Counted from the stretch's first letter, positions 1 through 9,284 are shown. The stretch is 64,000 bases of DNA from Aquiflexum sp. TKW24L (GCF_023502205.1 NZ_JAMFLG010000002.1:248001-312000); one strand, 5' to 3'. The notes: generated from the letters alone by a model not told the origin. Program-made: numbers and translations.

Positions 1-29
1 GGCAGATTTTCATCCATTTGTCCAACCAA

Positions 30-64
30 AAAAAGGCAGCCCATTATGTATGGGCAGCCTTTTT
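30..64. terminator. Intrinsic terminator after the TonB receptor gene
   Basis: A 15-bp stem with one A-A mismatch (arms 30-44 and 50-64) and a 5-base loop. A-runs on the left and T-runs on the right make it usable in both directions. It lies just beyond the stop of the minus-strand receptor gene at position 82. Confidence 0.85.
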
Positions 65-81
65 AAAAAATCACAGCTTGA

Positions 82-2511
82 CTATAATTTCAATCCAAAA
101 GTAAAGTAAACAGTCCTTCCTTCACCTGGCATAATTCCCGGTCCTGGATAACCGCCCGCCCTTCTGGTAAAATACATTTCATTGGTCAGGTTATTGATCC
201 CTGCTTTGAATATATAGCGTCTTTTGATGTCTGTAGAGGCTGAGATGTCCTGAACCCGATAAGCAGGAATCAAACCAACTGTTGCAGCCGCATTGGATAA
301 AACGGTGTTGGAAGCGTCCGAGAAAGCATCTCCGATATCACTCAATTGCCAAGTCACAGAAAATCTGTTGTACCGATACGTCACTCCGTATCTATTGATC
401 TTTCGTGGGGCATTTTCGACCCGGTTTCCTTTGAGGTTACCCGGGACAATTTCACCCTCCCTGACAGAAGTCGTGGCAAAATCTCCGTACCGGGCATCTA
501 CGAAAGCAAGTGAAGCGAATAGGTGCAGGTAGCCAAATCTAGAAGTTTTGGTGAGGGCGGATACAGGGTCAAACTCTACATATCCCTCAAAACCCTGACT
601 TACCGAATTGCCCAAGTTGGTACGGAACTGAGAGATAGCTCCATTGTCATCTTGTACAGCAATAGTCCCGATCCTGTCGGCATAATTCAGATAAAAATAC
701 CCCACATCAAATTTCATCCAATTCTGAATTGCACCACGGTATCCAAAGTCAAAATTGAATCCCCTTGAGTCTTGCAAGTTTTCATCGATGATGTCTGTGG
801 TGGCCGGAGGTGTGAGGTCCGATATCAGCACAGGCCTATATGCTTGTGAAAAATTAGAATAAAATTCCATGGATGGGGTGATTTTATACTCAGATCCTAT
901 TCCAACCAAAACGAAATTTCTGGTCGTGTTTTGTGGGAGCAAAATCTGGTCTTGGCCATTGACGATATTGAACAAACCTTCCATGTTGGAGGAGATCCTC
1001 TCGTACCTCAAGCCTGTGGTGAGTAACCATTTGTCTGAAAACCGGAATACATTCTCTGCGAAAGCGGCTTGGTTGATATTGGTGAAATCAAAATCCCTTC
1101 TGAAAACCTCGCCGTCGATAAGGTCAAAGTTCATTTCAGTGCCATTATCTCCGCCACCTACTTGCTTTCTGTCGATAAAGCCGTTGAAATACCGAAGTCC
1201 GGCTGCCAAGGTATTTGATTTGCCAAACAATGAATACTCTGTAATCATCCTGACTTCCGAACCGTAGGTGGTGTAGAAATCCCTATCCACTTGCCTGTTG
1301 CCCATATCATCCTCTTGGTTTATGGGACGCATAAACCCAACTGAATTTCTTTCCGCAAAGGTCCCGAAAGTTTTCCAGCTCAGCTTGGTTTTTTCGCTGA
1401 CGATATATTCGGCAGTCAAAGCCGGAATAAACCAAGGCGTGCTGAACCAATTCCTTTCTCTAGAACTTGACCTTGGGTCTGTGTTGAACTGCTCATCTGT
1501 AAGACCGCCCGGCTGTTGGCTTTCGGTATCCATATAAGTCATTTCCAGTCCGATCATCAGGCGGTTACTGGCGGCGTAATTGACTTCCACATGGGCATGG
1601 TCTGTATTGAAATAGCTGTTTTCTCTCCATCCATTCCCTACACGTTTTTGGTAATAGGCAGTATAACTCCATTTCCCTTCTGTTCCCCCGAGGTAATTAA
1701 AAGTGCTAAAAAGCCCATTGCTTCCCACGGTGTTCAAAGTTTCGAAAGTGAAGCGCGTGGATTTATCAGGCTTTCGCATCACGAAATTCATCAATCCGCC
1801 AAACTGAGAACCATATTGTATAGAAGATGCTCCGCGTACAATTTCAATCTGCTCCACCACTTCCATGGGAGGAGTGTAGTAAGCCTCCGGATAACCCATG
1901 GGATCGGGTGTGATGTCATATCCATTCATCCGGACATTGAACTCCCAAGAGCGGTTTGGATTCAAACCCCGCGATGCAACTCCCAACTGAATCCCTGAAC
2001 CGTCATTTTCCCAGATGGAAATACCAGGCGTACGGCTAAAAATCTGACGGCTGTTGTTCATCGCAAGGTTGGCATTGATCTCTCCTACCCGGATCACCTC
2101 ATTTTTTTTGCCGGCATTGATCCGGAAGCGGTCCACCTCCGGAAGGCGCTCTTGTCCCATAATTCCCCTACTTACCGAGAATTCAAATGCATCCAAGGAA
2201 ACCACCGCCTCCTCCAGGGTGATGTCCAAATCTTTATTTTCCTGCAGTGCAATAGTAAAAGGGATGCTGACTTCCTTGTAGCCAAGCATGTTTACTTTGA
2301 GGATATAATCTCCTGAGGGAATATCCCTCATGCTAAAATTGCCAGAAAGGTCAGACTGAACTCCCCTTACGGTACCCTCCAACGTCAAAGCGGCGCCGGG
2401 GATAGCCTGCTTGGCTTCGTCCAAGACTTTGCCTTTCAACATATTTTTTTGGCCAAATGAAGCAGTCAGACCTAAGACAAAAGCGATTACAATTGTAAAA
2501 ACCAGTTTCAT
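82..2511 (-). CDS. TonB-dependent outer-membrane receptor, FecA-like
   Basis: An 809-residue outer-membrane receptor for energised uptake of a ligand, probably a ferric chelate. A signal peptide occupies about residues 1-20 (hydrophobic core, then SFGQ). A carboxypeptidase-regulatory-like domain follows (about 23-105, with VLDEAKQAIPGA and LSGNFSMRDIPSGDY), which is typical of Bacteroidetes receptors. Next comes the plug (SRTPGISIWENDGSGIQLGV, ending in IEIVRGASSIQYGSQFGG) and a beta-barrel rich in aromatic strands ending in TFGLKL. The plug wording resembles the ferric-dicitrate FecA family, but the ligand is an inference. No sigma/anti-sigma pair or SusD partner is adjacent, so it stands alone. 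The ATG at 2511 is the only start that gives a signal peptide. Confidence 0.93.
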   Translation of the reverse strand: MKLVFTIVIAFVLGLTASFGQKNMLKGKVLDEAKQAIPGAALTLEGTVRGVQSDLSGNFSMRDIPSGDYILKVNMLGYKEVSIPFTIALQENKDLDITLEEAVVSLDAFEFSVSRGIMGQERLPEVDRFRINAGKKNEVIRVGEINANLAMNNSRQIFSRTPGISIWENDGSGIQLGVASRGLNPNRSWEFNVRMNGYDITPDPMGYPEAYYTPPMEVVEQIEIVRGASSIQYGSQFGGLMNFVMRKPDKSTRFTFETLNTVGSNGLFSTFNYLGGTEGKWSYTAYYQKRVGNGWRENSYFNTDHAHVEVNYAASNRLMIGLEMTYMDTESQQPGGLTDEQFNTDPRSSSRERNWFSTPWFIPALTAEYIVSEKTKLSWKTFGTFAERNSVGFMRPINQEDDMGNRQVDRDFYTTYGSEVRMITEYSLFGKSNTLAAGLRYFNGFIDRKQVGGGDNGTEMNFDLIDGEVFRRDFDFTNINQAAFAENVFRFSDKWLLTTGLRYERISSNMEGLFNIVNGQDQILLPQNTTRNFVLVGIGSEYKITPSMEFYSNFSQAYRPVLISDLTPPATTDIIDENLQDSRGFNFDFGYRGAIQNWMKFDVGYFYLNYADRIGTIAVQDDNGAISQFRTNLGNSVSQGFEGYVEFDPVSALTKTSRFGYLHLFASLAFVDARYGDFATTSVREGEIVPGNLKGNRVENAPRKINRYGVTYRYNRFSVTWQLSDIGDAFSDASNTVLSNAAATVGLIPAYRVQDISASTDIKRRYIFKAGINNLTNEMYFTRRAGGYPGPGIMPGEGRTVYFTFGLKL

Positions 2512-2872
2512 GTTTTATATATTGTTTTTATTTGGATTAATTTTAAATAAGAACACAATATTAAGAAAACATCTTTTTAGATTTTAACTTTATTTAGATT
2601 AATTCTATTTAAATTATTTTAATTATGGACATTAATTTTATTTATGGATTAAAAAAATTCCAGGGGAGAAAGAGATTACCTAAAAACTATACATTCAAAT
2701 TTATATATGTATAGATTATTGAAAAATCTATACATAACGCCTCCTATTACCTTAGGGGTAAAGAAAGCAAAATACTGTACAGTGAACCTCCAAAAATTGG
2801 CCACTTGCCCAGTTTTTTTGTTTACAATAAAAACGCATTTTGCAATCCATTCTAACCGTCGATTCACACCCT
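2512..2872. other. AT-rich divergent intergenic region
   Basis: 361 bases between two divergent genes. It is strongly AT-rich around 2520-2650 and contains a perfect inverted repeat (separate entry). An imperfect promoter-like pair is visible for the plus-strand gene (TTTG near 2820 and ATTTTGC near 2850). I see no gene here; the short frames overlapping the inverted repeat have no protein-like composition. Confidence 0.5.
2706..2736. repeat. Perfect 12-bp inverted repeat with 7-base loop
   Basis: The arms 2706-2717 (TATGTATAGATT) and 2725-2736 are exact reverse complements. There is no T-run and the repeat sits in the divergent promoter region, so an operator or an mRNA hairpin is more likely than a terminator. 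Confidence 0.8.
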
Positions 2873-4966
2873 ATGAAAATCATCCGAACAGGGATTTTAT
2901 TGCTCTTCCCCTTTTTAATTTTTTCTTGTGACTCCCTATACGATCATTCAGGTTGGGACACTTCGAAGGTTCAAATCGCCCGGGATGATTTTGGAGTTCC
3001 GCATATTTTTGGCCAAACAGATGCAGATGTAGCTTATGGTTTGGCTTGGGCGCATGCCGAAGATGATTTTGAAACAATCCAAAAAACATTGCTTGCCGGA
3101 AAGCGAATGTTGGGAAGGGTCTATGGCCAAGATGGAGCTGCCGTGGATTTCTTTGGACATTTACTTCAGACCATTGAAATCGCCGAGGCCAAATATGAAT
3201 CGGCCTACTCAGAAGAATTCAAAGCAATTTTGGAAGCCTATGCGGCGGGAATGAATGACTTTGCATTGGCACATCCCGAAGAAGTTTTACTAGAAAAAGC
3301 TTTTCCCGTCAATACCAAAGAAATGACGGCAGCGTATATTCTCTCCCTTGCCCAAATGTCAGGAGCAGATGGGGCTGTTCAACAAATTGTCTCCGGCAAA
3401 GTGGAAATCCTTCCTTTTGATGCCAATCCCAAAGGTTCTAATGCCATTGCCATCCACCCTTCGCGAACTGAATCCGGTGATGCTTTTCTAGCCATCAATT
3501 CCCACCAACCCCTAGATGGACCTGTAGCTTGGTATGAAGCACACCTCCATTCGGAGGAAGGATGGAATATACTTGGGGGACTTTTCCCCGGTGGAGCGAT
3601 GATTTTTCATGGGGTAAATGAAAATCTTGGATGGGCGCACACCGTCAACTTCCCGGACCTTTTGGACCTGTACCAATTGGAAATCAATCCTAAGGATGAG
3701 GATCAATACAAGGTAGACGGAGAATGGCTGGAATTGGAAGAAGAAACAGTTTGGCTTCAGGTAAAACTCTGGGATTTGATCACGATTCCCTTTCCAAAGG
3801 GAATCTGGAAAAGCATTTACGGTCCTACCTTGGTTACTGAACAAGGAACATTTTCAATCCGCTTGGGTGCCTTGGAGCGAATCGGAGCGCCGGAGCAATG
3901 GTGGAGAATGAACAAATCGAGGAATTTTAAAGAATTCAGTGAAGCCATGACCCGAATGGAACTGACCAGTTTCAACACTGTCTATGCGGACAAACACGAT
4001 ACGATTTTTTATGTGAGCAATGGCTTGATCCCGATCAGAGATGCTTCCATCGATTTCACCGGGACAGTAGCCGGAAATACAAAAAAAGCGCTTTGGAGCA
4101 GTTATCATGACTTTGCGGATTTGCCGCAGCAATACAATCCGAGTTCAGGATATCTGTTCAATACCAATCATTCCCCTTTCAAAGCGAGTGGATTGGCTGA
4201 CAATCTCAATCCCGACAATTACCCCAAATCGATGAATTACCTGCTGCGCGACAATAACCGATCGACCCGCTTCCGTGAATTGATGCCTGAAACCGGAACG
4301 ATTTCCTACGAGCAGTTCAAACAAATCAAGTATGATGGGCAATTGCCTGAAAAAATGGCTTTCCGTACCAATATGGAATCTCTTTTTGACCTAAACCCAA
4401 GCAAATACCCCGAAATCGCAAAGCAGATAGAAGCCATTAACAACTGGGATAAACGCTCCGGAATCGAGAGTGAAGGTGCGGCAGTTTTTGCTTATGTCTA
4501 TTACTATTGGTGGGACAAATTTGCTGAAAATGGGCGGAGTTGGGAAACCACACTGACGGAAGAAGAATCAGTAGAAAGTCTCCAAGCAGCCAAGACCCAT
4601 TTTATCACCCATTTTGGAAAAGAAGTGGTGACCTTGGGAGAATATCAAAAACTCGTTAGAGGCGACAAAGTACTGCCTTTGCAGGGAATTGATGATGTGA
4701 TTACAGCCATGCGGTCATTGCCTTGGGAAAACGGGATGAGGAAAGGCACACAGGGAGAGTCATATATTATGATGGTTCGCTTTGGGGAAGGCCTTCCAAA
4801 GATCGAAACAATCAATGTCTTCGGAGCAAGCAATGACCCTGACAGCCCTCACTTTGATGATCAGATGGAACTCTTCCTCGGTCAAAAGCTGAAGCCGATG
4901 ACATTGGATAAGGCCGAGGTCCTGAAAACAGCAAAAGAGATTTATAATCCGGAAGGTAAGAAGTGA
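2873..4966 (+). CDS. Penicillin acylase family lipoprotein (Ntn hydrolase)
   Basis: A 697-residue member of the penicillin/cephalosporin/acyl-homoserine-lactone acylase family, which hydrolyses amide bonds after autocatalytic processing into alpha and beta chains. I chose the ATG at 2873 because it gives a lipoprotein signal (FLIFSC, lipid-anchored Cys at about residue 19); the frame is open further upstream but has no signal there. The alpha chain starts with VQIARDDFGVPHIFG, and GLAWAHAEDDF is the usual early motif. The presumed catalytic serine that begins the beta chain is Ser189 in KGSNAIAI, followed by the family-typical INSHQP and WAHTVNFPD. The true substrate is unknown; N-acyl amino acids, lactones or peptides are possible. 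It is monocistronic and divergent from the TonB receptor. Confidence 0.9.
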   Translation: MKIIRTGILLLFPFLIFSCDSLYDHSGWDTSKVQIARDDFGVPHIFGQTDADVAYGLAWAHAEDDFETIQKTLLAGKRMLGRVYGQDGAAVDFFGHLLQTIEIAEAKYESAYSEEFKAILEAYAAGMNDFALAHPEEVLLEKAFPVNTKEMTAAYILSLAQMSGADGAVQQIVSGKVEILPFDANPKGSNAIAIHPSRTESGDAFLAINSHQPLDGPVAWYEAHLHSEEGWNILGGLFPGGAMIFHGVNENLGWAHTVNFPDLLDLYQLEINPKDEDQYKVDGEWLELEEETVWLQVKLWDLITIPFPKGIWKSIYGPTLVTEQGTFSIRLGALERIGAPEQWWRMNKSRNFKEFSEAMTRMELTSFNTVYADKHDTIFYVSNGLIPIRDASIDFTGTVAGNTKKALWSSYHDFADLPQQYNPSSGYLFNTNHSPFKASGLADNLNPDNYPKSMNYLLRDNNRSTRFRELMPETGTISYEQFKQIKYDGQLPEKMAFRTNMESLFDLNPSKYPEIAKQIEAINNWDKRSGIESEGAAVFAYVYYYWWDKFAENGRSWETTLTEEESVESLQAAKTHFITHFGKEVVTLGEYQKLVRGDKVLPLQGIDDVITAMRSLPWENGMRKGTQGESYIMMVRFGEGLPKIETINVFGASNDPDSPHFDDQMELFLGQKLKPMTLDKAEVLKTAKEIYNPEGKK

Positions 4967-5100
4967 TTTGATTTTTTGCCTTCTGGTGAGGTAAAAACTT
5001 GAAAAATCCCCACATATTAGTAAGACCTCATTTGTTACCTTTAGGAATAGATAATTCAACCAATCCTTATCTTTGAAATTCATATTAAAACAACCAAATC

Positions 5101-5352
5101 ATGTTTGAAGGCCCAAGCTATCCCAATGCGCTAGATGAATCGATTTTTGAGGAATGGCTGAAAAAAGGGCGATTAAGCAAAACACCTTTTGCCTATCTAT
5201 TGGTCATGTGGGACGAATTGGACCGCACCTACATCCCTGTATATATCGAAAAGCGGAGCGAATTGAAAAATTTTGCCCGCTATGGTCAGGCTCCGGACCA
5301 CCAACTTTTGGTAGCAGCTTACGACTTGTATTCTGAGACAAGGGTGGTGTAG
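5101..5352 (+). CDS. Small protein of unknown function, intact member of a three-copy family
   Basis: 83 residues, not recognised. It is acidic and aromatic, with no signal peptide or membrane segment (MFEGPSYPNALDESIFEEWL at the start, DHQLLVAAYDLYSETRVV at the end), so a small soluble cytoplasmic protein is likely. It is probably real: two further copies lie at 7837-7977 and 10602-10853 in the same orientation and preserve the reading frame over most of their length. Differences between copies fall largely at synonymous or conservative positions. This copy is the only one with a start codon and no internal stop. It lies 168 bases upstream of the sensor kinase gene on the same strand. Function unknown. 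Confidence 0.7.
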   Translation: MFEGPSYPNALDESIFEEWLKKGRLSKTPFAYLLVMWDELDRTYIPVYIEKRSELKNFARYGQAPDHQLLVAAYDLYSETRVV

Positions 5353-5520
5353 GAGAGCAATTTAGGAGTTGAATCTTGGGAGAACCGAAGTGGGTCAATA
5401 AGAAATAGGGGATTGAGGATTTAAGTTTCCTCATTATACAGTGTAACTTCCCGAATATACATCCATCAAGAAAATCATCTTGAAAAGGAGTGAGATTTGG
5501 TCAAACAAAACACTAAAACT

Positions 5521-7053
5521 ATGCGCCTATCCAAAATCTTTCTCCTTTTATTAATTTTTCGATTGTCTCCTATTTCTGCCTATGGACAAATCCATTTTGT
5601 ACAAAAAGGGCAGATGAAAATAGGGATAAAAGTCACCTTAAATGATGAGGTCCTGGACATTGATAGTTTATCTGACTCATTTGACCCTAGGACAGGCGTT
5701 CCGGTAAAGCTAGTAATTCCGGAAGGAAGTTCCTTGGGGATTGTATCTGATTCACTTGGAGATGATCTTGATATTGCTTTGCTTATCAATAACGAAAGCG
5801 CTACTGATTTTAATCAGCCCATTATAATAAAGAATGGATTCGCTATGGGTTCCTCACCTGGTTCTGAAAACAGTTATGTTTTTATAGATAAAAAACGACA
5901 AGATACACTCGAAATCAGCTGGCAAGTTGACTATAACCAGGTAGAACTGGCTGACTTATATCCCGCTGAGTTTTTCAAAAACTATGTAGCGCTACAGATA
6001 AAATATATTTTTGAATCTTATCCTGACTCTTCCCAATACGATTGGAAAAGTAAGGAGTATATATCCGAATTGAATGACAGGGGCTTGCCCGTTAATCCAA
6101 AGTTCCCTTATTCTCAGAATGGACTTTATTTTGTCGTAGATCAATTGGTTGAAGGGGCAGAAGTTCAATTGGTCGGTTTTCATTCTGCACCACAAGCTCT
6201 CAATCAAGATGACCCCTTTGCTCTTTTTCTTTATGATGATCTAAAACCCGGCAATTATGAGTTTGTGGTCTGGCCCTATAAAAATGCACCTGATTCAATT
6301 ACACTCAGATATCCCTTCTCGATAAGTAACCCGTGGTGGAAGGAGTCACTAGCCCTTGTACTTTTTACTTTTTTGGGTGTTGTTCTCCTTGGGCTTACCC
6401 TTTTTCTGTTCTACAGATCTACACAAAGAAGAAAAACCCGGGAATTGCAATGGGCTCAACAACTTACTCAAGCTGAACTGAAAGCCATTCGTGCTCAACT
6501 GAACCCTCATTTTTTATTTAATTCACTTAATTCTATTCAGAATTTAGTTAGTCAAGGAAAAAATGAACTGGCTAATTCATATCTCCGTAAACTGTCCAAA
6601 TTCCTCAGACGTGTACTTTCTATCTCGGAAAAACAATTTCATGAGCTGGACCAGGAGATAGAGTTGACGGAACTTTACCTTGAATTGGAGAAGCTGCGTT
6701 TTGCGTTTTCTTCAAAAATCAAAGTTTCAAATGACGTGGAACTAGGAAATCTGGTACCCGTGATGCTTCTCCAGCCCTACGTCGAAAATGCGGTTAAACA
6801 TGGCGTCGCTTCAAAGGGAGAAGAAGGAGAGATCCAAATTTTGATATCAAGAGATGGTGAATTCATGAAAATCGAAATTTTGGACAATGGACCGGGACTT
6901 TCCGAACCAAAGGAGTCTTCGGCAGGAATCCACCTAGGAAATGCGCATATTAAAACCCTAAATCATATATATTTGAAAGAGGCATCTGTTGAAATTTCCA
7001 ACAGGGAAGATCAAAGTGGGGTAAAAGTTTCTATTAAGCTTCCAATTGAATGA
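5521..7053 (+). CDS. LytS-type sensor histidine kinase
   Basis: A membrane sensor kinase of the His_kinase (PF06580)/LytS class. It has an N-terminal signal or anchor segment (FLLLLIFRLSPISAYGQ), a periplasmic sensing region of about 240 residues, one membrane segment (about 280-305, LALVLFTFLGVVLLGL), then the phosphoacceptor motif LNPHFLFNSLNS with His at about residue 330. The ATPase boxes follow: LLQPYVENAVKHG (N box) and ILDNGPGL (G box). I chose the ATG at 5521. A TTG at 5497 in the same frame has a Shine-Dalgarno-like AAAGGAG six bases upstream and would add eight residues. The stop overlaps the response-regulator start by four bases (ATGA), so the two are translationally coupled. Confidence 0.92.
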   Translation: MRLSKIFLLLLIFRLSPISAYGQIHFVQKGQMKIGIKVTLNDEVLDIDSLSDSFDPRTGVPVKLVIPEGSSLGIVSDSLGDDLDIALLINNESATDFNQPIIIKNGFAMGSSPGSENSYVFIDKKRQDTLEISWQVDYNQVELADLYPAEFFKNYVALQIKYIFESYPDSSQYDWKSKEYISELNDRGLPVNPKFPYSQNGLYFVVDQLVEGAEVQLVGFHSAPQALNQDDPFALFLYDDLKPGNYEFVVWPYKNAPDSITLRYPFSISNPWWKESLALVLFTFLGVVLLGLTLFLFYRSTQRRKTRELQWAQQLTQAELKAIRAQLNPHFLFNSLNSIQNLVSQGKNELANSYLRKLSKFLRRVLSISEKQFHELDQEIELTELYLELEKLRFAFSSKIKVSNDVELGNLVPVMLLQPYVENAVKHGVASKGEEGEIQILISRDGEFMKIEILDNGPGLSEPKESSAGIHLGNAHIKTLNHIYLKEASVEISNREDQSGVKVSIKLPIE

Positions 7054-7784
7054 TGGGATACCATGCATTGATTATCGATGATGAGGCCGGAAATCGCGAG
7101 TTTTTGGCGACGCATATTAAGCAACTCTGCCCCTCCATTTCTACGGTTAAAGAAACCTCTTCTGCGGCAGAAGGCCTTTTTGTAGTAATGAACAATGATA
7201 TTGATGTGGTTTTTCTGGATATAGAAATGCCGGGAGGAAGTGGATTCGATTTTTTAAATCAAGTTGGGGAAGTTAACTTCCACATCATTTTTGTGACGGC
7301 TTTTGATTCTTATGCACTAAAAGCTATAAAGTACAGTGCTTTGGATTATTTGTTAAAGCCTGTTGATCCTCTTGAACTAGTCCAAGCAGTTGAGAAATTA
7401 CACAGGAATCAATCAGAAAAGGAAAGACTGGATTTGCTTAAATATAACCTTAGCAATCGGGAAGACCGTCGTATTGCTCTACCCACTCAAGATGAGGTAG
7501 TTTTTGTCCTTATTAGCAACATTATACGCCTTGAAGCAGAAGCGAATTACACTCGGATTTTTATAGATAAAAACCCCCCCTTGTTATTATCTGGCAATCT
7601 AGGGCATTTTGAAAGGTTTTTGCATGATATCCGGTTCTATCGGACACATCAGTCGCATCTTATCAATAAGGACCACATCCGTAAATATATCAAAACTGAA
7701 GGCGGATATTTCCTGATGTCTGATGGTAGTCAAGTCCCAGTGGCAAGATTGAAAAAGGAAGAGGTAAAACGGCTCTTCATGTAA
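7050..7784 (+). CDS. LytTR-family response regulator
   Basis: A 244-residue cytoplasmic response regulator and partner of the upstream kinase. The receiver domain (about 1-120) has the acidic pair IDDE, the phosphoacceptor Asp57 in VVFLDIEMPGGSGF, the conserved Thr in FVTAFDSYA and Lys in YLLKPVDP. The C-terminal LytTR DNA-binding domain (about 140-244) has IRLEAEANYTRIFI and FYRTHQSHLINKDHI. LytTR regulators usually bind paired imperfect direct repeats; the target cannot be deduced here. Coupling to the kinase through a four-base overlap is typical. Immediately downstream is the truncated second copy of the small 83-residue gene, so the pair sits between two copies of that family. Confidence 0.94.
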   Translation: MMGYHALIIDDEAGNREFLATHIKQLCPSISTVKETSSAAEGLFVVMNNDIDVVFLDIEMPGGSGFDFLNQVGEVNFHIIFVTAFDSYALKAIKYSALDYLLKPVDPLELVQAVEKLHRNQSEKERLDLLKYNLSNREDRRIALPTQDEVVFVLISNIIRLEAEANYTRIFIDKNPPLLLSGNLGHFERFLHDIRFYRTHQSHLINKDHIRKYIKTEGGYFLMSDGSQVPVARLKKEEVKRLFM

Positions 7785-7836
7785 AAAAAATCAGGTACCT
7801 ACTTAACTCAATTAAAAAAATTTGAGTTGAACTTGG

Positions 7837-7977
7837 GATGTACTGGACCGCACCTACATCAATGTATATGTCGAGCAGCGGAGCGAACTGAAAAATTTTG
7901 CCCGCTATGGTCAGGCCCCTGACCACCAACTTTTGGTAGCTGCATACGATCTGTATTCTGAGACGAGGGTGGTGTAG
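7837..7977 (+). pseudogene. Truncated copy of the 83-residue protein gene
   Basis: Codons 38 to 83 plus the stop of the gene at 5101 are recognisable here without any frame change (DRTY, VYVEQRSELKNFARYG, DHQLLVAAYDLYSETRVV). The first 37 codons are absent; the similarity begins abruptly after a short inverted repeat (AACTCAATT / AATTTGAGTT) at about 7805-7828. The sequence after the stop (TAGGAAAAATGTTAATCAGG) is shared with the third copy at 10851 but not with the intact one. Confidence 0.85.
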
Positions 7978-8062
7978 GAAAAATGTTAATCAGGTTTCAA
8001 TATTTGAGACAGCAAATTTTTTAGTCAAAAAAAAGCTTCAAATATTTAGATTTGAGATTTTT

Positions 8063-8761
8063 TTACATTTTCAAAAAGTGAGCTTTTGTCTGTTCCTTGT
8101 AAGTTCTCGAAATCGAAATTAATTGCTTTCCGTTGATTTCCACCTCCTGGCCCTTGTAAATCGCAAATTTAGGATTGATTAAAAAAGATCGATGAACTCG
8201 GAGAAACTGAGGTAGGCGATTACTCCATTCACTGATTTTTACCCCATTTTTCAGAGATTGTCCATTGACTAACTGGATTTCAGTATACTCTCCCAAACTT
8301 TCCACAAAAAGGATTTCATCCTGTCTCAAGGAGATTAACTTCCTGTTGCTGTAAAAACTGATAGTTTTTGGACGGCTGTTTTCTGATAGTTTTTTTCGAA
8401 AAAGGAAGAAATAAAGCCCTGAAAAAAATCCCATAATGACCCAAAGAAGGACGGGATTGATGATGGACTTTTCAAAATAGTTTGGATTAAAACCCAAAAA
8501 GTACCAATACACAAAAGTGATCGCTAAATAAGCGAGGTAAAGTGAGGAAACAACAATTAAAAACAAGCGGTTGTAGCGCTTCCAGCTGGAGAATTTCAAT
8601 GCCCAAGAGATTCCCTTTTGAAGGAGCAAGGTGGGGAGTAGTAAAAGACAGCCTGCAAGCCAGCTTCCTTGGGAATTGGAAAATGCGTCTCGTACAATCA
8701 AAGCCATCAAGAAAGCCGTTCCTAGCCAGAATACAATTTCGAGTCGTATGGATTTGTACAT
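8063..8761 (-). CDS. Membrane-anchored LytTR transcriptional regulator
   Basis: About 232 residues. The N-terminal half has four hydrophobic helices (IVFWLGTAFLMALIV, WLAGCLLLLPTLLL, LFLIVVSSLYLAYLAITFVYW, LLWVIMGFFSGLYFFLF). The C-terminal half (about 135-230) is a LytTR DNA-binding domain (ISLRQDEILFVESLGEYTEI, LPQFLRVHRSFLINPKF). There is no receiver domain, so this is a one-component membrane regulator whose signal is unknown. The ATG at 8761 is preferred; a TTG at 8788 would add nine residues. It is divergent from the small ExbB/TolQ-like gene, with about 150 bases between them, so it may regulate that gene or itself. Confidence 0.87.
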   Translation of the reverse strand: MYKSIRLEIVFWLGTAFLMALIVRDAFSNSQGSWLAGCLLLLPTLLLQKGISWALKFSSWKRYNRLFLIVVSSLYLAYLAITFVYWYFLGFNPNYFEKSIINPVLLWVIMGFFSGLYFFLFRKKLSENSRPKTISFYSNRKLISLRQDEILFVESLGEYTEIQLVNGQSLKNGVKISEWSNRLPQFLRVHRSFLINPKFAIYKGQEVEINGKQLISISRTYKEQTKAHFLKM

Positions 8762-8855
8762 GTTCAAAAATAGTAAAATAGATCTCAAAAGGTGTTTTTA
8801 ACATATCCGGATTTACTATAATCCCGTATTCGACTGGGATATGAGGGTTTATTAC

Positions 8856-8887
8856 TTGCCTTTTGGGTGAGTTTTGGGGTAATTTTG
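8856..8887 (+). promoter_or_regulatory. Bacteroidetes-type promoter for the ExbB/TolQ-like gene
   Basis: TTG at 8856-8858 and TAATTTTG at 8880-8887, separated by 21 bases, fit the Bacteroidetes -33/-7 consensus (TTTG, 19-21 bases, TANNTTTG). Transcription would start near 8893, which excludes the upstream in-frame starts and favours the ATG at 8911. Confidence 0.6.
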
Positions 8888-8910
8888 AGATGTACCAAAA
8901 CCAAAAAAAT

Positions 8911-9228
8911 ATGATAGATTTATTTTATGCAGGGGGTCCGATTATCATGAGTATTCTGGCTCTCATTTTAGTAGCTGTTCTAGTGACAGCTTTTAAGTTT
9001 CAGGAATGGACCCAAGAAATAGGCCTAATAGCGTTGTCAGTTGGAATTCTAGGGCAAGTGATTGGGCTTTATGGAATGTTTGAGGGTATAGAGTCCTTTG
9101 GAGGAGAAGTAAATCAGGCAATGATTGCCGGAGGGCTCAAGTATAGCACGATCTCAACAATTTTTGGAGTGCTTATTTATATTGTCTCCCTGATTATTCG
9201 GGTGGTCAATAAGCCTAGGTTTTTGTAA
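8911..9228 (+). CDS. Small MotA/TolQ/ExbB proton-channel-like membrane protein
   Basis: A 105-residue inner-membrane protein with three hydrophobic segments (IIMSILALILVAVLVTAF, GLIALSVGILGQVIGLYGMF, ISTIFGVLIYIVSLIIRVV). The pattern GILGQxIGLYGMF followed by MIAGGLKYSTISTIFG is that of short Bacteroidetes members of the MotA/TolQ/ExbB proton-channel family. It is much shorter than true ExbB (about 230), and no ExbD/TolR partner is adjacent, so an energising role is not established. The ATG at 8911 follows an A-rich leader and fits the predicted promoter; an ATG at 8890 is the alternative. A strong terminator follows. Confidence 0.75.
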   Translation: MIDLFYAGGPIIMSILALILVAVLVTAFKFQEWTQEIGLIALSVGILGQVIGLYGMFEGIESFGGEVNQAMIAGGLKYSTISTIFGVLIYIVSLIIRVVNKPRFL

Positions 9229-9240
9229 GATATGTAACAA

Positions 9241-9281
9241 AAAAGCCTCAAATCTTGCGATTTGAGGCTTTCCAATTTTTT
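9241..9281. terminator. Bidirectional intrinsic terminator
   Basis: A perfect 10-bp stem (9245-9254 and 9259-9268, GCCTCAAATC with loop TTGC) with A-run before and T-run after, between convergent genes. The same stem and loop sequence occurs again at 11655-11688. Confidence 0.85.
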
Positions 9282-9284
9282 TAC

